This document shows positions 34,329-44,200 of a stretch of 64,000 nucleotides of DNA, piece after piece. Positions within the stretch are counted from its first letter, which is position 1. Each line of letters starts with the position of its first letter. The notes under the pieces were generated by a model. The model was not told where the DNA came from, made no database searches, and was given only the letters and a program-made list of their open reading frames with translations. The stretch is from G963676205 sp964342525. GTDB lineage: Bacteria > Campylobacterota > Campylobacteria > Campylobacterales > Arcobacteraceae. The translations under genes were made by a program, and so were the position numbers. The DNA lies in assembly GCA_964342525.1 (NCBI GenBank), contig CAYFGQ010000007.1, positions 19,573 to 83,572 on the forward strand, in the 5' to 3' direction.

Positions 34329-34390
34329 ATGCAACTTAGTCACATTTATATTATATTAACAAAAAATAATTAAACGCAACTTAGTTGCAT
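34329..34390. promoter_or_regulatory. Operator pair at the promoter of the small zinc-binding protein
   Basis: Two palindromes, ATGCAACTTAGTCACAT (34329-34345, one arm imperfect) and ACGCAACTTAGTTGCAT (34374-34390), have centres 45 bp apart. A TATAAT -10 on the minus strand lies between them (near 34350), facing the gene at 34299. The layout copies that at 33071-33131. The outer site ends two bases before the stop codon of the MCP gene. Confidence 0.75.
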
Positions 34391-34391
34391 C

Positions 34392-36487
34392 TTAAAAGCT
34401 TTGCCACTCGTCATTATCATTATTTTCTTTCAAAGCTTGTCCAGTTTGATCTTTTTGCTGAGTTTGAACATCATTTTGAGGTTTATTGTTACGACTATCT
34501 TTGATTGTTCTCTCCGCTCTTCTACGCTCAACACCCTTATAATTTAAATCACGACAAGCAGATCTTCTATCTACAACATCATTTTTCCCCTCAAATTGAT
34601 TAGAGTTGATAGAACTTAACATAGTCTCAGATAATTTATCTGTACTTATAGCGATATCATTAGTTTCCAGCGCTGCGGCTGAATTTCTTTGGGTCTGTTG
34701 ATCAAGCTCGGTAACGGCATCATTTATTTGCTCAATTCCTGATTGTTGTTCTTTTGACGCGGCATCTACACTATTTATCAAATCTAAGGTTTTTTCAATA
34801 TCAGAATTAAGACTTTCATATCCATTTAACATATTTTGTGCAATCTTTTTTCCACTACTAGCTTTTACAGTAGCTGACTCTACAATATTTTTAATCTCAC
34901 TTGCAGCTTCTGCTGATCTTGCAGCTAAGTTTCTAACCTCACCTGCAACTACAGCAAAACCTTTTCCTGCTTCACCTGCTGTAGCTGCTTCCACTGCAGC
35001 ATTTAGTGATAAGATATTTGTTTGAAAAGCAATCTGATCAATTACAGTAATAGCTTCATTTATAGACCTAACCTGCTCATCAATCTCATCCATAGCTTTC
35101 ATAGTATCATTAGCAAGTTTTTCCCCATCATTTGAAGATTTTGTTACTTTTGATGCATAATTTGCCATATCTGTTACATTATCTGAATTACTAACAATAG
35201 TTGATGTTATCTCTTCAAGGGCTGCAGCAGTCTCTTCTAAACTTGCTGCTGCTTCATTTGATGATTTTGAAAGACTTTCCACATTATCTTTTAAAGTATT
35301 TGCACTACTTTTTAAAGTAAGGGCATTTCTTTTTCTTGTTTGTAAGCTTTTAGTAATAACATCACCAAGTTCATTAATTCCATTTGATAAACTTAATAGA
35401 TGCTCTTTTAAACCTTCTGCTTTTACCCTATTTAGATAATTGTTATTTCCATATTCTGATAATACTTTTAATATATCATCAATATTATGTTCTAGATTAT
35501 CTCCCATTTGATTTAGTAAACGTGTCAATTCATTTAATGCAGGATTATGGGAGTTAGCTTTAATTCTTTGAGATAAATCCCCTACTTCAAATTCAGCCAA
35601 AATTTTAATAGTTTCATCAATAACACCCCTCTCTTCTTCAATAAGTTGTTTTGATTTTATAATATTATCATTTAATACTTTTGTCATTTGACCAAACTCA
35701 TCCCCATCTTTATCATCACCCATAGATATTTCACTACTTTCACGATTTAAAAATTTAAAAAATGCTACAAATGAATTTTGAAATGTTTCAAATTTTCTTC
35801 TAATCATCTTAAGTAAAGCAAATGTCATAATAGAAGAAATAAGTATCGCAATAAAAGAGATTATCTCAATAATACGCAATGCAAATTTTTCATCCATTTC
35901 TGCTTGATGGGTAGAGTGCTCTAATAACTCTTCCATTTGATGCATAAGTTTAACGATATTTTTATCCATTAGTTTAAGCTCTTCTAGGACTAACTCTTTA
36001 TCTTTTTTTATATGGGATACATCTCCACTTTTAATATCATGCTCAAATTTAGCCAGTTTTTTTTCGAAAGATTTTTGCTCTTTTTCTAAAACTTTTAACT
36101 CTTTAAAAAAAAGCTTATAAATAGATTTAGTCTTTTCATCCCCATTATGATTTATCGCTTTTTCAACAATATGTTCAGCTTCTTTAATCAATTTATCTGT
36201 AGATTCTTCAAGTTTTTTAATCTTTTTTTCTACCTCTTTAAATTTAGAAGAATTGATATTTTTACTCTCTATAAAAAGCTCATAAGTTAATATTTCTTCT
36301 TTTAAAATACTCGCTTCTAATTCAGTAATAACTTTATTCATAGGTACTTGATACTCTGCAATCTCTTCAAGTTCAGAACCAATTTTAGAAAAACAATATA
36401 AGATGATGTAGAAATAATCAACATCCCTAAAATTGCGACCAATAAACTACTAAAAACTTTTGTTGTTAGATTAATATTTGAAAACAT
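34392..36487 (-). pseudogene. Methyl-accepting chemotaxis protein with helical-bundle sensor, N-terminal frameshift
   Basis: The real start is ATG at 36487 with AGGGGAG just upstream; it encodes TM1 (SNINLTTKVFSSLLVAILGM). The frame breaks at a run of five A (36389-36393): one extra base would join it to FSKIGSELEEIAEYQVPMNK. As sequenced, the only long frame begins at 36341 and lacks TM1. It contains a helical-bundle (HBM-like) sensor to about 150, TM2 (about 160-183), HAMP and a signalling domain with the FQTNILSLNAAVEAAT tip, ending in ENNDNDEWQSF (a CheR-docking-like pentapeptide). Sequencing error, slipped-strand variation and true loss are all possible. Confidence 0.8.
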
Positions 36488-36681
36488 TGAAACTCCCCTT
36501 AGTATCAAGCTTTTAAAACTTTTTTATATTATTTGATTTTTAATTACGTAAAGTATTACTTTATTGTGGTAAATTTTTGGTTAAAAAAATAATTTAATGA
36601 AATAAAAAGATAATTTTTAAATAAAAAGTTTATCAAAAACAAGAAAAAGAAAAACCGAATATCAAAAAAGCAAAATAACGT

Positions 36682-36687
36682 TATAAT
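36682..36687 (+). promoter_or_regulatory. -10 box of the enoyl-CoA hydratase gene
   Basis: TATAAT, 34 nt before the ATG; CAAAAGGATC is the ribosome site. The rest of the 36488-36681 gap is AT-rich with no other signal seen. Confidence 0.5.
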
Positions 36688-36721
36688 TTCACTATCACTT
36701 CCCTAAGCAAAAGGATCTAAA

Positions 36722-37498
36722 ATGAAATATGAAAACATCATTGTAAAAGAAGAAAACTCGATAGGGATAATCACCCTAAATAGACCTAAATATTATAATG
36801 CCCTATCCTCTAGTTTGATAAAAGAGCTATCAAATGCCCTAAAAGATTTTGATGATAATGAAAATGTAGGGGCTATCGTTTTAACAGGTGGAGATAAGTT
36901 CTTCGCTGCTGGTGCAGATATAAAAGAGCTATCAAGCTTTGACTTTGCCTCGGCATATAATAGTGACTTTATCACAAAAGCATGGCATGGTATAGAAAAC
37001 CATAAAAAACCAATTATAGCAGCTGTCTCAGGTGTAGCACTTGGTGGTGGGTGTGAGTTGGCATTATTATGTGATATTATCATTTGTGATACCACTGCAA
37101 GATTTGGACAACCTGAGGTGAAACTAGGTACTATGCCCGGTATTGGTGGGACTCAAAGACTTATTCGAGCTGTAGGAAAATCAAAAGCTATGCAGATGTG
37201 TCTTACAGGAGATATGATAGATGCCAATAAAGCCATGACTTATAATTTAGTAGCAGAGATTTTTGAGCAAGATAAACTTCTAGATGAAGCTATATCGATG
37301 GCACAAAAAATTGCTTCCATGTCACAGCCAGTAGTAAAACTTATAAAAGAATCTATAGATAACTCATATGAAAGTACCCTTGAAGCTGGAATCAAAAGTG
37401 AGAGAAAATACTTTTATACCACCTTTAATCTAGAAGATAAAAAAGAAGGAATGAGTGCATTTTTAGAAAAAAGGGAAGCAAAGTTTATAAATAAGTGA
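36722..37498 (+). CDS. Enoyl-CoA hydratase/isomerase (crotonase family)
   Basis: The 258-residue enzyme has the crotonase oxyanion motif (FAAGADIKELSSF) and both catalytic glutamates: one in GVALGGGCELALLCD and one in FGQPEVKLGTMPGIGGTQRL. This fits a true enoyl-CoA hydratase, in fatty acid or aromatic/amino-acid breakdown. The closing part (EGMSAFLEKREAKF) is also typical. No other beta-oxidation gene is adjacent, so the pathway is open. Confidence 0.93.
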   Translation: MKYENIIVKEENSIGIITLNRPKYYNALSSSLIKELSNALKDFDDNENVGAIVLTGGDKFFAAGADIKELSSFDFASAYNSDFITKAWHGIENHKKPIIAAVSGVALGGGCELALLCDIIICDTTARFGQPEVKLGTMPGIGGTQRLIRAVGKSKAMQMCLTGDMIDANKAMTYNLVAEIFEQDKLLDEAISMAQKIASMSQPVVKLIKESIDNSYESTLEAGIKSERKYFYTTFNLEDKKEGMSAFLEKREAKFINK

Positions 37499-37506
37499 TG
37501 AAAAAC

Positions 37507-37540
37507 AAAACTGTATAGCTTTTTTAGCTATTTCAGTTTT
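37507..37540. terminator. Bidirectional terminator between hydratase and marR-like gene
   Basis: AAAACTGTATAGCT pairs with AGCTATTTCAGTTTT (one extra T), loop TTTTT; both flanks are T-rich in the respective direction. It covers the stop codon of the MarR gene. Confidence 0.6.
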
Positions 37541-38033
37541 TATCTTTATTTTCCATCGCTTTTATAAGAATCCTTTTTAATTCTGCTAAGTCTTTTTCAT
37601 CTAAAGCATTAAAAGATTCTTCATCCACATTTTTTAAATCTTCACTTGCAAGAAGAAGTATCTCTTCACCTTTTTTAGTTAATTGTACTAAGGTACTTCT
37701 TTTATCATCTGGGTTTGATACCCTTGTAAGATAATCTAATTTTTCAAGCCTTTTAACTAGTTTTGCCAAACTACTTGATGAAAAAAGTAGCCGTGAACTA
37801 AGCTGAGTAGGAGTAAGAATATAATCATCTCCCCCTGAATAATACAAACTAGCTAAAGCATCCAACTCTATAGATGTAAGAGCATGTTTCTCTTTTAAAA
37901 CAGTATCTGCATTACCTAAAAATCTTTTATAAAACTGATGAAGAGGTACACTCACTTGAAATACATCACTATACAACTCTGGCGTTTTTTTCTTTATTTT
38001 TTCTAAATCTTGATCTAATTCTTCTATTTTCAT
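37533..38033 (-). CDS. MarR family transcriptional regulator
   Basis: The 166-residue protein has the MarR winged helix: LTSIELDALASLYYSGGDDYILTP, LSSRLLFSSSSLAKLVKRLEKLDYLTRVSNPDDKRSTLVQLTKKG, with the wing residues DDKRS. It should bind the two ATAGTC-N4-GACTAT sites in the divergent promoter and repress the SnoaL/MoaF-like pair, its own gene, or both. The effector is unknown. Confidence 0.92.
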   Translation of the reverse strand: MKIEELDQDLEKIKKKTPELYSDVFQVSVPLHQFYKRFLGNADTVLKEKHALTSIELDALASLYYSGGDDYILTPTQLSSRLLFSSSSLAKLVKRLEKLDYLTRVSNPDDKRSTLVQLTKKGEEILLLASEDLKNVDEESFNALDEKDLAELKRILIKAMENKDKN

Positions 38034-38069
38034 ATGTAATGATATAAAAAATATTCTTTAAACTATTTT

Positions 38070-38126
38070 ATAGTCTTAGGACTATATTTTTATTTAAGTT
38101 TTCTTTAGTTATAGTCCCAAGACCAT
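38070..38126. promoter_or_regulatory. Two MarR-type operator half-palindromes
   Basis: ATAGTC-TTAG-GACTAT (38070-38085) and ATAGTC-CCAA-GACCAT (38111-38126) share arms and the 4-nt spacer, 41 bp apart (about four helical turns), between divergent marR and the SnoaL-like gene. Binding by the adjacent MarR protein is inferred. Confidence 0.65.
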
Positions 38127-38148
38127 AAAATTATAAAAAGGATCAAAA

Positions 38149-38619
38149 ATGAAAAAACAAACTTTACTTGCACTTACTTTAGCAGTATCATTAGGTTTAA
38201 CAGGATGTAGCCATATGATGGCTACAAATCAAGAAAAAGTACTTGAATCAAACAAAGAAATTGTAGTAAAAATGTATGAAGAAGCTCTTTTTAAAGGAAA
38301 TGTGGATGCTATAGATAAATATGTAGCAGAAGATTATATTCAACACAACCCACACGTAGGAGATGGAAAAGAAGCAGTTAAAGAATATATCAAAACACTT
38401 ACTCCTATTTATAAGAAAAAAGGAAAACCTCTAGGTGAGATTGTAAGAGTTATTGCTGAGAAAGATTTAGTTGTTCTCCATCTAAAAGATAATACTTACG
38501 GAGGAAATGGATCAGCAGTTATTGATATCTTTAGATTAGAAAATGGCATGATTGTTGAGCATTGGGATGTTATTCAAGATATTCCAAGTGAATCAGCAAA
38601 CAATAACACAATGTTTTAA
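38149..38619 (+). CDS. SnoaL-like lipoprotein
   Basis: The 156-residue protein has a lipoprotein signal (LALTLAVSLGLTGC, Cys19) followed by a SnoaL/NTF2-like domain: KEIVVKMYEEALFKGNVDAIDKYVAEDYIQHNPHVGDGKEAV, with IVEHWDVIQDIP. This is the predicted SnoaL-like polyketide-cyclase type found widely with MarR regulators. It should sit in the periplasm. It is first in a two-gene unit, 8 nt before the MoaF-like gene. Confidence 0.88.
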   Translation: MKKQTLLALTLAVSLGLTGCSHMMATNQEKVLESNKEIVVKMYEEALFKGNVDAIDKYVAEDYIQHNPHVGDGKEAVKEYIKTLTPIYKKKGKPLGEIVRVIAEKDLVVLHLKDNTYGGNGSAVIDIFRLENGMIVEHWDVIQDIPSESANNNTMF

Positions 38620-38627
38620 GGATAAAT

Positions 38628-38933
38628 ATGAATAAAGAGTTTGTAGGGAAAACAATCAATTTTGAATATGAAGGATTTGTAGTAAATGATACATTTGATG
38701 AGACACATATCCATTATGAAGTACTTGAAGGTCCATTTAAAGGATTAAGTGGAAAGGTTGAATATACAGCAAAACAAATAAGTGAAGGTGTATATGCAAT
38801 CTCTTGGCAAGAAGATGATGGGGCTACAGTTACCCATGTGGATGATTTTAATAAAGGAACTTCACTTAGCTTTTTTACAGCAGCAGATTTAAGCTTTTAT
38901 AGAATGGAAGGGAAACTCTCACAAGTTAACTAG
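38628..38933 (+). CDS. MoaF-related protein
   Basis: The 101-residue beta-rich protein (FVGKTINFEYEGFVVNDTFD; GVYAISWQEDDGATVTHVDDF; AADLSFYRMEGKL) resembles the MoaF domain, a small lipocalin-like barrel. It is co-transcribed with the SnoaL-like lipoprotein under MarR-type control. Function unknown; ligand binding is plausible from the fold. Confidence 0.78.
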   Translation: MNKEFVGKTINFEYEGFVVNDTFDETHIHYEVLEGPFKGLSGKVEYTAKQISEGVYAISWQEDDGATVTHVDDFNKGTSLSFFTAADLSFYRMEGKLSQVN

Positions 38934-38955
38934 GCTTATTATAAACTCCAAATTG

Positions 38956-38989
38956 AAAAGGAAGAGAAAAATAAAACATCTTCCTTTTT
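38956..38989 (+). terminator. Terminator after the SnoaL/MoaF-like pair
   Basis: Arms AAAAGGAAGA and TCTTCCTTTT (10 bp, perfect), 13-nt loop, then a T5 tract ending at 38989. Confidence 0.75.
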
Positions 38990-39045
38990 AATAAATTTAA
39001 TTTATATTCTTTAAAAACCATAAACCTAGATAAAACATCATAAAT

Positions 39046-39103
39046 TTGACAAAGCCAAATATTAATATTATAATTTCAAAAACCAACCGATCGTTTGATT
39101 GGT
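39046..39103 (+). promoter_or_regulatory. TetR-type promoter-operator unit 1
   Basis: A textbook promoter: TTGACA (39046-39051), 17-nt spacer, TATAAT (39069-39074). It is followed directly by the operator ACCAACCGATCGTTTGATTGGT (39082-39103; described as ACCAAC / GTTTGATTGGT around a CGATCG core). Unit 2 at 39527 has the same structure. This promoter faces the small gene at 39121/39157. Confidence 0.8.
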
Positions 39104-39120
39104 AATTAAAAAGAGAAATT

Positions 39121-39522
39121 ATGTCTATACAATACAATTATTAGCCAAATGAGGATTTGATTATAGGAATGAATAAAGGTGAGATAACAATAGATATACT
39201 TACAGCCCATATATTAGAATTGGACTATTATTATGATGATAAAAAAGTATCAAATTTTCTCTCCATACACAAAGAATCAGCACACAATTTTACAAATGAA
39301 GAGCTACAAAGGTCTATAAGTATTTTTTCTTCCATATTTAAAAAAATGAAACTAAGAAAATGTGCTTTGATATTTAACCCCAATGAAAATATAAAAAAAC
39401 TTGAACTTATTTTCAATGTATTTTTTGAAGCAGATACCATAGATATCAGATTTTTTCACCCTAATGAAGAACAAGAAGCATATAAATTTCTTGGCATAGA
39501 TAAGCAACAATTTAAGATATAA
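39121..39522 (+). pseudogene. Small conserved-looking gene with TAG at codon 8
   Basis: An ATG at 39121 with AAGAG upstream opens a frame MSIQYNY, then TAG (39142-39144), then the same frame goes on: PNEDLIIGMNKGEITIDIL... to 39522 (133 codons in total). Without the TAG this would be one gene directly behind promoter unit 1. As sequenced, translation would have to restart at TTG 39157 or ATG 39169, which have no well-spaced ribosome site. The protein (121 residues from 39157) is soluble, alpha/beta, with no recognised domain. A leader-peptide role for the seven codons is an alternative. Confidence 0.6.
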
Positions 39523-39526
39523 AAAT

Positions 39527-39582
39527 TTGACAAATCGTATTTTTAATACTATAATTCTGAAAAACCAACCGATCGTTTGGTT
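39527..39582 (+). promoter_or_regulatory. TetR-type promoter-operator unit 2
   Basis: TTGACA (39527-39532), 17-nt spacer, TATAAT (39550-39555) and the operator AACCAACCGATCGTTTGGTT (39563-39582), a near-perfect palindrome 31 nt before the tetR ATG. The operator lies at the transcription start, the classic place for repression, and should give autoregulation of tetR and the efflux genes. Confidence 0.85.
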
Positions 39583-39612
39583 GAGATTATTCGATATTCT
39601 AAAAGAGACTAA

Positions 39613-40221
39613 ATGAAAACAAGAGAAAAACTACTAAAAATAGGAACCGAAGAGTTTGCAAAACGTGGATATGATAGCGTGAGTTTAAATGATATAGTAA
39701 AAAAAGTGGGGATAAATAAAGCAACAGTTTATCATCACTTTAAAGATAAACAATCCCTATATCAAAAGATAATACAAAATGAGCTATCTTTAATCCATGA
39801 AAGTATTGAAGAAAAACTTCATGATGGACTTCACGTAGATGAAATGCTTAGTATTTATATAGATTCTGTACTGCACAGTTTAAAAGCAAATCCAAATATC
39901 ATCCCACTAGCTTTAAGGGAATCAGCAAACTTTGGATCAAATATAGATGAAGGTGTTGTACCTTTTTTTGAAAAAGAGATTCAATATATCAAAGAGATTT
40001 TAAATAAACAAAATATAAAAGAAAAATACAGATCTATGGATTCTTATGCCTTATATTGTTTTATCCATGGCACTATTTTTATTTTTTATACGGTTCAGAT
40101 GACTTCTTTATCAGTGGGAATAAATGAGATCAAAGGTGATAGTGAGAAATCATTAGAATATATAAGCAAATACATAAAAGATATATTAATAGATGCATTG
40201 GTAGAAAAGGAGCAAATATAA
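39613..40221 (+). CDS. TetR/AcrR family repressor of the RND efflux operon
   Basis: The 202-residue protein has an N-terminal TetR helix-turn-helix (TREKLLKIGTEEFAKRGYDSVSLNDIVKKVGINKATVYHHFKDKQSLY lies in residues 2-50) and a divergent helical ligand domain. Its stop overlaps the adaptor start by one base (TAATG). Two identical operators precede it and the small gene upstream. It most likely represses both units until a pump substrate binds. Confidence 0.93.
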   Translation: MKTREKLLKIGTEEFAKRGYDSVSLNDIVKKVGINKATVYHHFKDKQSLYQKIIQNELSLIHESIEEKLHDGLHVDEMLSIYIDSVLHSLKANPNIIPLALRESANFGSNIDEGVVPFFEKEIQYIKEILNKQNIKEKYRSMDSYALYCFIHGTIFIFYTVQMTSLSVGINEIKGDSEKSLEYISKYIKDILIDALVEKEQI

Positions 40222-41294
40222 TGTACATAAAAGCGATAATACTAGGTTTGACATTACTTATTTTTAGTGGATGTCAAGAGCAAAAGATAGAAGAAAAAAC
40301 AATAATCAGAACTGTTAAAATATATGATCTAAACGAAAATAAAAGCTTCCAAAGATCAAACAACTACCCTGCACAAATAGAAGCCTTTCAAGATGTAACT
40401 ATGGCATTTGAGGTTCAAGGTAAAATTATTGAAATGAATATTCAAGAGGGACAAAAGGTTAAAAAAGGAACTATCATCGCAAAATTAGATGATACTATCT
40501 ATAAAGCAAACTACTCCTCTGCAAAAGCAAACTATGAACAAGCAAAAAAAGATTTTATACGATATGAAAAACTACTAAAAACAAAATCAGTTTCACAAAT
40601 AAACTTTGATAAACAAAAACAAAATGTAGAAGTTACAAAATCAGCTTATGAAATAGCAAAAAAAAACCTAGAAGAGAGTCAGTTAAAAGCTGAATTTGAT
40701 GGGGTTATTGCTAAAAAGATTGTAAATGACTATGCAAGGGTTACAGCAAAGCAACCAATTGTAAGACTTCAAGATAATTCATCTTTTAAAGTAAAATTCT
40801 TTGTGGCGGAATCAGATATAAAAGAAGCTAAGGGTGATATCTCAGCAGAACATATATCAAAACAAGTTGATATTTTTGTAATACTTGATAATGATAAAAC
40901 AAAGAAGTTTAAAGCCTCATTTCTAAATATCTCCACAGCTGCAGATGAAGTAACAAGAACATTTGAGACAACTTTAAAACTAGATGCACAAAAGAATATC
41001 ACTATCTTACCAGGAATGACAGCGCAAGTTGAGATCATAGAAAAAAATCAAAAAATACAAAGGGTATTTATACCTTATAAAGCAGTTTTCACAAATGATA
41101 CAAAAAAATCTTTTGTATGGATTGTAGATTCAAATAGCAAAGTATCAAAACAAGAAGTAGAGTTAGGTGCGCTTACAAAAGAGTATGTGGAGATCAAAAA
41201 AGGTCTAAATGATAATTCAAAAGTAGTTACTTCAGGTGTTAGATTTTTAAAAGAAAATGATGAAATAAAAGAATACAAAAAACTGGATAAATAA
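40221..41294 (+). CDS. RND efflux adaptor lipoprotein
   Basis: The 357-residue membrane fusion protein has a lipobox (ILGLTLLIFSGC, Cys15). It contains the lipoyl halves (FEVQGKIIEMNIQEGQKVKKG; AEFDGVIAKKIVNDYARV), a helical hairpin (about 90-150), a beta-barrel domain, and the membrane-proximal domain with SFVWIVDSNSKVSKQEVELG. It has normal length for the AcrA/MexA type, unlike the short adaptor at 6284. No TolC gene follows, so the pump must borrow an outer-membrane channel. Confidence 0.93.
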   Translation: MYIKAIILGLTLLIFSGCQEQKIEEKTIIRTVKIYDLNENKSFQRSNNYPAQIEAFQDVTMAFEVQGKIIEMNIQEGQKVKKGTIIAKLDDTIYKANYSSAKANYEQAKKDFIRYEKLLKTKSVSQINFDKQKQNVEVTKSAYEIAKKNLEESQLKAEFDGVIAKKIVNDYARVTAKQPIVRLQDNSSFKVKFFVAESDIKEAKGDISAEHISKQVDIFVILDNDKTKKFKASFLNISTAADEVTRTFETTLKLDAQKNITILPGMTAQVEIIEKNQKIQRVFIPYKAVFTNDTKKSFVWIVDSNSKVSKQEVELGALTKEYVEIKKGLNDNSKVVTSGVRFLKENDEIKEYKKLDK

Positions 41295-41295
41295 A

Positions 41296-44200
41296 ATGGA
41301 CTTTGCAAAATTTAGTTTAAAAAACAAACTTTTAATATATATCCTTACAATCCTATCCCTTGCCTATGGATTAATTGTATATGAAAAAATGGGTAAACTT
41401 CAAGACCCTGAATTTACTATCAAAGATGCCTTGATCATCACAAATTATCCTGGTGCTACAGCTGAGGAAGTGGAAAAAGAGGTTTCAAATAGATTAGAAG
41501 AGACTATACAAAAACTTCCATATATAAAAAAGATCAATACCACAAATAGTGCTGGACAATCTTTTATCCAAGTATCTATGAAAGATAAATATAAATCTGA
41601 AGAGCTACAACAGATCTGGGATGAGCTTAGAAAAAAAATAGCACAAACATATCTTCCACCAAGGGTTGAAAAACCATATATAAACGATGACTTTGGTGAT
41701 GTTTATGGGATTTTATTATCAATTTATGGGGATGAATATACATATGAAGAGCTAAAAGATTATGTTAGCTTTTTAAAAAAAGAGCTTATCTTAGTTGATG
41801 GTGTAGGAAAAATCGATACCTTTGGAGATCAACAAAGAGCACTAATAGTTGAAATCAATAAAGACAAACTAGCCCAACTAGGAATAGCAAAATCCCAAAT
41901 AGTACAAGAGCTATATCTAAAAAACCTAATCCCAAATTTTGGTCAAATCAATGTGGGGACAGAATTTATAAGAGTACATGCAGATGGTTTTAATAGTATA
42001 AAAGAGCTTGAAAATATCATCATAAAAGGAAATGCAAGCAATTCACAAATCTTCTTAAAAGATATCGCTACCATAAAAGACTCATATCTTGAGCCAAGTT
42101 CAAGTATTTTAAAATATGATGGGCATAACTCAATTGCTATTGGAATTTCTACTATAAAAGGTGGAAATGTTGTAAAAATGGGAGAGCTTATTGATCAAAG
42201 ACTTCAAGAGTTAGAATCAAAAAAACCATTAGGAATACAAGTGGGAGTAATATCTCACCAAGCAAAAGATGTGGCAAATGCCATAAACTCATTTATGATT
42301 AACCTTGCACAAGCTGTTGGGATTGTAATAATTGTACTTCTTCTTTTTATGGGATTAAGATCAGGGCTTATTATTGGTGCTGTATTATTAGTGACCATTA
42401 TTGCAACTTTTATCTTTATGCCGATGTTAGGTGTACTACTTGAGCGTATCTCTTTGGGAGCTTTAATTATTGCCCTTGGTATGCTTGTGGATAATGCTAT
42501 TGTTGTGGTTGATGGTATATTGGTTCGTATAAATCGTGGTATCGATGCCAAAGCTGCTGCATCTACTGTAGTAAAACAAACGGCATGGCCTCTACTAGCT
42601 GCAACAGTTGTAGCAATCTTAGCTTTTGGAGCTATTGGATTATCTCAAGATGCTACAGGGGAATATACAAGATCACTTTTTTATGTTGTGATGGTATCTC
42701 TAGGGCTTTCTTGGGTTACAGCTATGACACTAACTCCAATATTAGCAGTTCAATTTTTAAAACCATCAAAGAAAAAAAGAAGTGCAAGTGATGTGGAGAA
42801 AGAGCAATACGATAATATAATCCATAAATCATATGATGCTGGTTTAAAATTTGCTATGAACCATAGATATTTAATCTCAATCATCGCTGTAGCTGTATTT
42901 GCATCTTCAATTATGAGTTTTAAATATGTAAAACAAAGCTTTTTCCCTGATTCATCTAGACCTCAAATCATTGTGGATTATTATCTACCTCAAGGTACAG
43001 CAATAGAGACTACAAGTGAATATCTTGGTGAACTAAATAAAGATATAAAAGATATCGATGGGGTGGAACACATCTCCACTTTTATAGGACAAGGAAGTCT
43101 TAGATTTCTTCTTACATATACACCTGAAAAACCAAATTCAGCCTTTGGACAGATGCTTATTGATGTGGAGGATTACACAAAATCAGATGCTATTATCAAA
43201 AAGATTGAGACTTTATCAAAAAACAAATACCCTGATCTAAATGTAAATGGTAAAAAATTTATCCTAGGACCAGGTGATGGTGGAAAAGTACAAGTAAAAA
43301 TCTTTGGTGAAGATTTAGATAAGATTAGAAAATATGAAGAGCAGGTATTAGAGATATTTAATGACTCACCTTATTCAAAAGGGGTTAGAAGTGACTGGAG
43401 AAATAGAGTTAAAGTACTTAAACCAGTAATTTCATACGAAAAAGCAAATCTAAATGGTATCACAAAAGATGCTATAGCTGAAGCTATTTTAGATACCTTC
43501 CAAGGAAGAACAATTGGAATCTTTAGAGATGGAAAAGAGCTTTTACCAATTATTCTAAGATCACCACAAAGTGAGAGGGGTGATATTAAAAATATTGAAA
43601 ATATCCAAATATTCTCACCAATTGCAAATAAGATGATACCTCTAAAACAACTGATCATATCTTATGAGAGTGTATTTGAAGATGATATTATTTATGAATA
43701 TAATAGAAAAAGAGCCCTTACTATTCATGCAGATTCAGTTGAGGGAACACTTGCAAATGATCTTCTTTTTGATATAAAAGATAAGGTTGAGAGTTTAGAG
43801 TTTGAAGATGGATATTATATAGAGTGGCATGGGCAATATAAAAGCTCAAGAGATGCACAAAAACCAATTATAGAGTCATTACCATTATTTTTTGTTTTAA
43901 TGGTTTTAATAATCATAGGACTATTTAACTCTATGAAAAAAACCCTTGTGATTTGGCTTACAGTTCCTTTTTCACTTATTGGAGTTGTTATAGGACTACT
44001 GATAATGGATCTACCATTTGGATTTATGTCTTTACTTGGTTTCTTATCCCTTTCAGGAATGCTTATAAAAAATGCAATTGTTTTAATTGATGAGATAACC
44101 TTAGAAAATGAGAAAAATGGACTTCCTTTAAATGAAGCGATTCACCACTCAGGGATAAATAGACTAAGAGCTGTATCTATGGCTGCACTTACAACTGCTT

